A stretch of DNA of 37,693 nucleotides from Chlorobiota bacterium (GTDB taxonomy: Bacteria; Bacteroidota; Ignavibacteria; OLB7): assembly GCA_028287785.1 (NCBI GenBank), contig JAQBOZ010000013.1, forward strand, positions 1 through 37,693, read 5' to 3'. This document shows, in pieces, positions 35,942 to 37,693 of the stretch (positions within the stretch are counted from its first letter, which is position 1; the number at the start of each line of letters is the position of its first letter). A program made the translations under genes and the position numbers. The notes under the pieces were generated by a model. It was not told the DNA's origin and did not search any database. It worked only from the letters and a program-made list of their open reading frames with translations.

Positions 35942-36841
35942 ATGCGGGCAGTCTGGTCCTTCTGGTCGAAGCCGTTCACCACGGGGCGCGATTCGGTGTG
36001 GCTCAGCGAGCTGCATCACCTGCTTGCGTGGGCTCTCTCCGTGGAGTCCGCGCGCAGGCACTACCCGGAAACCGCCCTCTTCACCGACGACGACGGGGCC
36101 GCGATGCTGGTGGATGGCATCGGGCTCCGGTTCGATCACGTTTCCCTCGAGCTGAACGCCCTCCGCGATCACGACCCCGAGTGGTGGGCGCTGGGAAAGA
36201 TCATGACCTACCGCGCGCAGCACGAGCCCTTCATCCATATCGACAACGATGTCTTCCTCTGGAAGCGCCTGCCGGAACGGATGGAGCGGGCGCCGGTCTG
36301 CGCGCAGAACCCCGAATACTTCATGCAGGGCGCATCATACTACAAGCCGGAGTTGCTGGAAAACGCTCTGCTTGGCGATGGCGCCGGATGGCTGCCGGAG
36401 GAATGGCGATGGTATCGGTCGATGGGGGGCGTGCAGCGCGCGGAATCGTGCGGGATCGTCGGCGGCAACGATACTGGCTTCATCAGCAACTACGCCGATC
36501 AGGCGATACGGCTGGTGGAACATCCCGCCAACGCGCGCGGCTGGGAGCGGCTTGCCAATCGGAGCGAGCACAATGTGCTGATCGAACAGTATTTCCTCTC
36601 CGCCTGCATCGAGCATCGGCGTCATCACGGCACGCCGGGGGATGATATCGGCATCGAATATCTCTTCAACTCCCTGGATGATGCATTTGTCCCGATGCGC
36701 GCCTCGGAAGCCGGCTACACTCACCTGATCGCCGACTCCAAGAAAAGCGCGGAGCTGGCCGAACGCCTGGAACGAAGAGTGGCTCGGGAATATCCCGGGC
36801 TCTATGAACGATGCGTTGCCTGCGCGGCATCGGCTCTCTAA
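35942..36841 (+). CDS. DUF6734-like, glycosyltransferase-like protein
   Basis: A 299-residue soluble protein starting MRAVWSFWSKPFTTGRDSVW. The sequence recalls DUF6734 and nucleotide-diphospho-sugar transferase folds: HHLLAWALSVESARRHYPET, LFTDDDGAAML, WWALGKIMTYRAQ, and the DxD-type site FIHIDNDVFLWKRLP (Asp101, Asp103), which would bind a metal and sugar nucleotide. It also has CAQNPEYFMQGASYY and GIVGGNDTGFISNYADQA. It is the last gene of the eCIS operon and abuts the previous stop, so it is likely co-expressed. It might glycosylate a fibre, baseplate part or effector. Both the enzyme class and the link are inference. Confidence 0.68.
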   Translation: MRAVWSFWSKPFTTGRDSVWLSELHHLLAWALSVESARRHYPETALFTDDDGAAMLVDGIGLRFDHVSLELNALRDHDPEWWALGKIMTYRAQHEPFIHIDNDVFLWKRLPERMERAPVCAQNPEYFMQGASYYKPELLENALLGDGAGWLPEEWRWYRSMGGVQRAESCGIVGGNDTGFISNYADQAIRLVEHPANARGWERLANRSEHNVLIEQYFLSACIEHRRHHGTPGDDIGIEYLFNSLDDAFVPMRASEAGYTHLIADSKKSAELAERLERRVAREYPGLYERCVACAASAL

Positions 36842-37416
36842 CCCTGCTCGGAAACCGATCGATGCGCGGCAAGCGCCGCCGCGTACCAGAGCAGCTCATC
36901 GATGACCCCACGCGAGCGGTCGTCCAGCCGTGGATTCAGCGGAACGCCATCATCACCGAACCACTCATTGACGTTCGAGATCGGAAGCGCTCCGGGAATC
37001 GGGACGCCCCCCATTGCAAGGCAGACAAGACGAAGCTGCGACAGGCAGTTGATGCCGCCGAATCCCCCCGCCGACACCGTGCAGATAGCCACCGGCCTCC
37101 GGTTGAAGATATTCGGCGCCAGATAGTCCAGCGCGTTTTTCAAGACTGCGGGATATCCGCTCTTGTACTCCGGCGCGACGATCAGCAATCCATCGGCCCC
37201 GGCGATCGTTTCGGCAAATTCGCGCAGACCATCCGGCGGCGGGCTCATATCGACGTAGCGCTCCTCCATGATCGGAAAATCATACTCGGCCAGATCGAGG
37301 AGTCGCGTGTCAACCATCTTGCGCGACTGGAGTTTCTCCAGGAGATATCGGGCCACATGAACGCTCTTCCGTCCGTTACGGCTGCTCCCCAGGAGAATCG
37401 GAATATTCAGAACCAT
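36838..37416 (-). CDS. NADPH-dependent FMN reductase family protein
   Basis: A 192-residue flavodoxin-like oxidoreductase that reduces FMN or other acceptors with NAD(P)H. The start MVLNIPILLGSSRNGRKS at 37416 places the phosphate-binding loop GSSRNGRKS at the usual distance; the open frame further upstream runs into a palindromic repeat and is not like the family. Other marks are GLLIVAPEYKSGYPAVLKNAL then DYLAPN, and VSAGGFGGINCLSQLR. Its stop overlaps the convergent stop of the last eCIS gene by three bases, with no terminator between them. There is no sign of a functional link with the injection system. Confidence 0.92.
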   Translation of the reverse strand: MVLNIPILLGSSRNGRKSVHVARYLLEKLQSRKMVDTRLLDLAEYDFPIMEERYVDMSPPPDGLREFAETIAGADGLLIVAPEYKSGYPAVLKNALDYLAPNIFNRRPVAICTVSAGGFGGINCLSQLRLVCLAMGGVPIPGALPISNVNEWFGDDGVPLNPRLDDRSRGVIDELLWYAAALAAHRSVSEQG

Positions 37417-37516
37417 CAGGCAATTCCACTTCGTGATTATGGGTAGTGACTCAGGTTGAATCCGGCCTTCCATCTGCTGAACAATCATCGATCGGCGATC
37501 CCTTCTTCTCTCTTCA

Positions 37517-37677
37517 AGCTCCAGAGGAGCGCGCCGGTTGTAGCAACAATGCTCCCATCTCCCGCGCAAGCTCCATCGGAGCGAACCATCCCCGCATCCG
37601 TGCCGAATGGTACGCTCCGATGGAGCTTGGAATCATGGGGGCATGGCGATGCTACAACCGGTACGCCCCGATGGGGC
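37517..37677. repeat. Nested palindromic repeat with four small hairpins
   Basis: A symmetric element after the reductase gene. Four short hairpins of the type gctcc-NNN-ggagc lie at 37518-37530, 37570-37582, 37614-37626 and 37665-37677 (the last as gcccc/ggggc). The middle two are also the arms of a 17-base perfect inverted repeat (37567-37583 with 37613-37629). Outside them ccggttgtagca (37534-37545) pairs with tgctacaaccgg (37650-37661). The whole can fold as one long stem or as four small hairpins. This looks like a dispersed intergenic repeat unit, but other copies cannot be seen in this window. Confidence 0.75.
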
Positions 37678-37693
37678 TGGAAGGAGAGATGTC

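Noticed and set aside
14030-36841. Prophage or T6SS
   Set aside because: There are no capsid, portal, terminase, integrase or lysis genes and no TssJLM or ClpV genes. The Afp15-like ATPase, Pvc16-like cap and DUF6519 genes point to an eCIS.
37417-37569. Longer N-terminus for the FMN reductase
   Set aside because: The extra 51 residues run into the palindromic repeat and place the FMN-binding loop too far from the N-terminus.
37517-37677. CRISPR array or integron attC site
   Set aside because: The repeat units alternate in orientation and are not separated by equal spacers, and there is no cas gene or integrase in the window.

Overview
The window is bacterial chromosomal DNA with high G+C and tightly packed genes. 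It carries an IS-rich, decayed left flank (1-5650), two housekeeping or stress genes (5719-10803), a short accessory stretch (11085-13093) and one long rightward operon (14030-36841). The operon encodes a phage-tail-like extracellular contractile injection system (eCIS, relatives Afp/PVC/MAC). A clear RapA/HepA homologue and an HPII-type large catalase suggest a proteobacterium, probably gammaproteobacterial. There is no rRNA or other phylogenetic marker, so this is an inference only.

Left flank: four IS3-family elements lie head to tail on the minus strand. IS-1 runs off the window and is truncated. IS-2 (845-2204) has both ends but is doubly dead (nonsense codon in orfA, frameshift in orfB). 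IS-3 has lost its orfB end to IS-2. IS-4 (3204-4471) looks intact, with a normal -1 slippery site. Beyond them lies a Fic-family AMP-transferase gene broken by two frameshifts, one in a T7 tract. Next come rapA (SWI/SNF RNA polymerase recycling ATPase) and katE (catalase with a C-terminal flavodoxin-like domain), the latter followed by a strong hairpin.

Accessory stretch: IS orfA fragments, a leftward gene for a protein with two separate nuclease motifs (a DNA/RNA non-specific endonuclease motif and a C-terminal HNH motif), a small DUF3817 membrane protein, and about 0.94 kb of more A+T-rich DNA without a convincing gene.

eCIS operon, in order: sheath, tube, T4-type Cys-rich baseplate protein, disordered Pro-rich protein, Pvc16-like cap protein, Afp15-like AAA+ ATPase, 87-residue protein, candidate effector, Afp7-like tube adaptor, LysM protein, gp27-like hub, gpV-like spike, PAAR-like tip, gp25, two large J-like wedge proteins, gpI/beta-helix protein, DUF6519 protein, DUF6734 glycosyltransferase-like protein. 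Most joints are ATGA overlaps or short gaps. There are no capsid, terminase, integrase or lysis genes and no T6SS membrane-complex genes, so this is a dedicated injection particle rather than a prophage or T6SS. The best cargo candidate is the 306-residue protein at 21575-22495, where a DUF4157-like leader is joined to a different C-terminal region with an HEIQH zinc-protease motif. The final gene ends in a convergent stop overlap with an NADPH-dependent FMN reductase gene. The window closes with a large multi-hairpin palindromic repeat.
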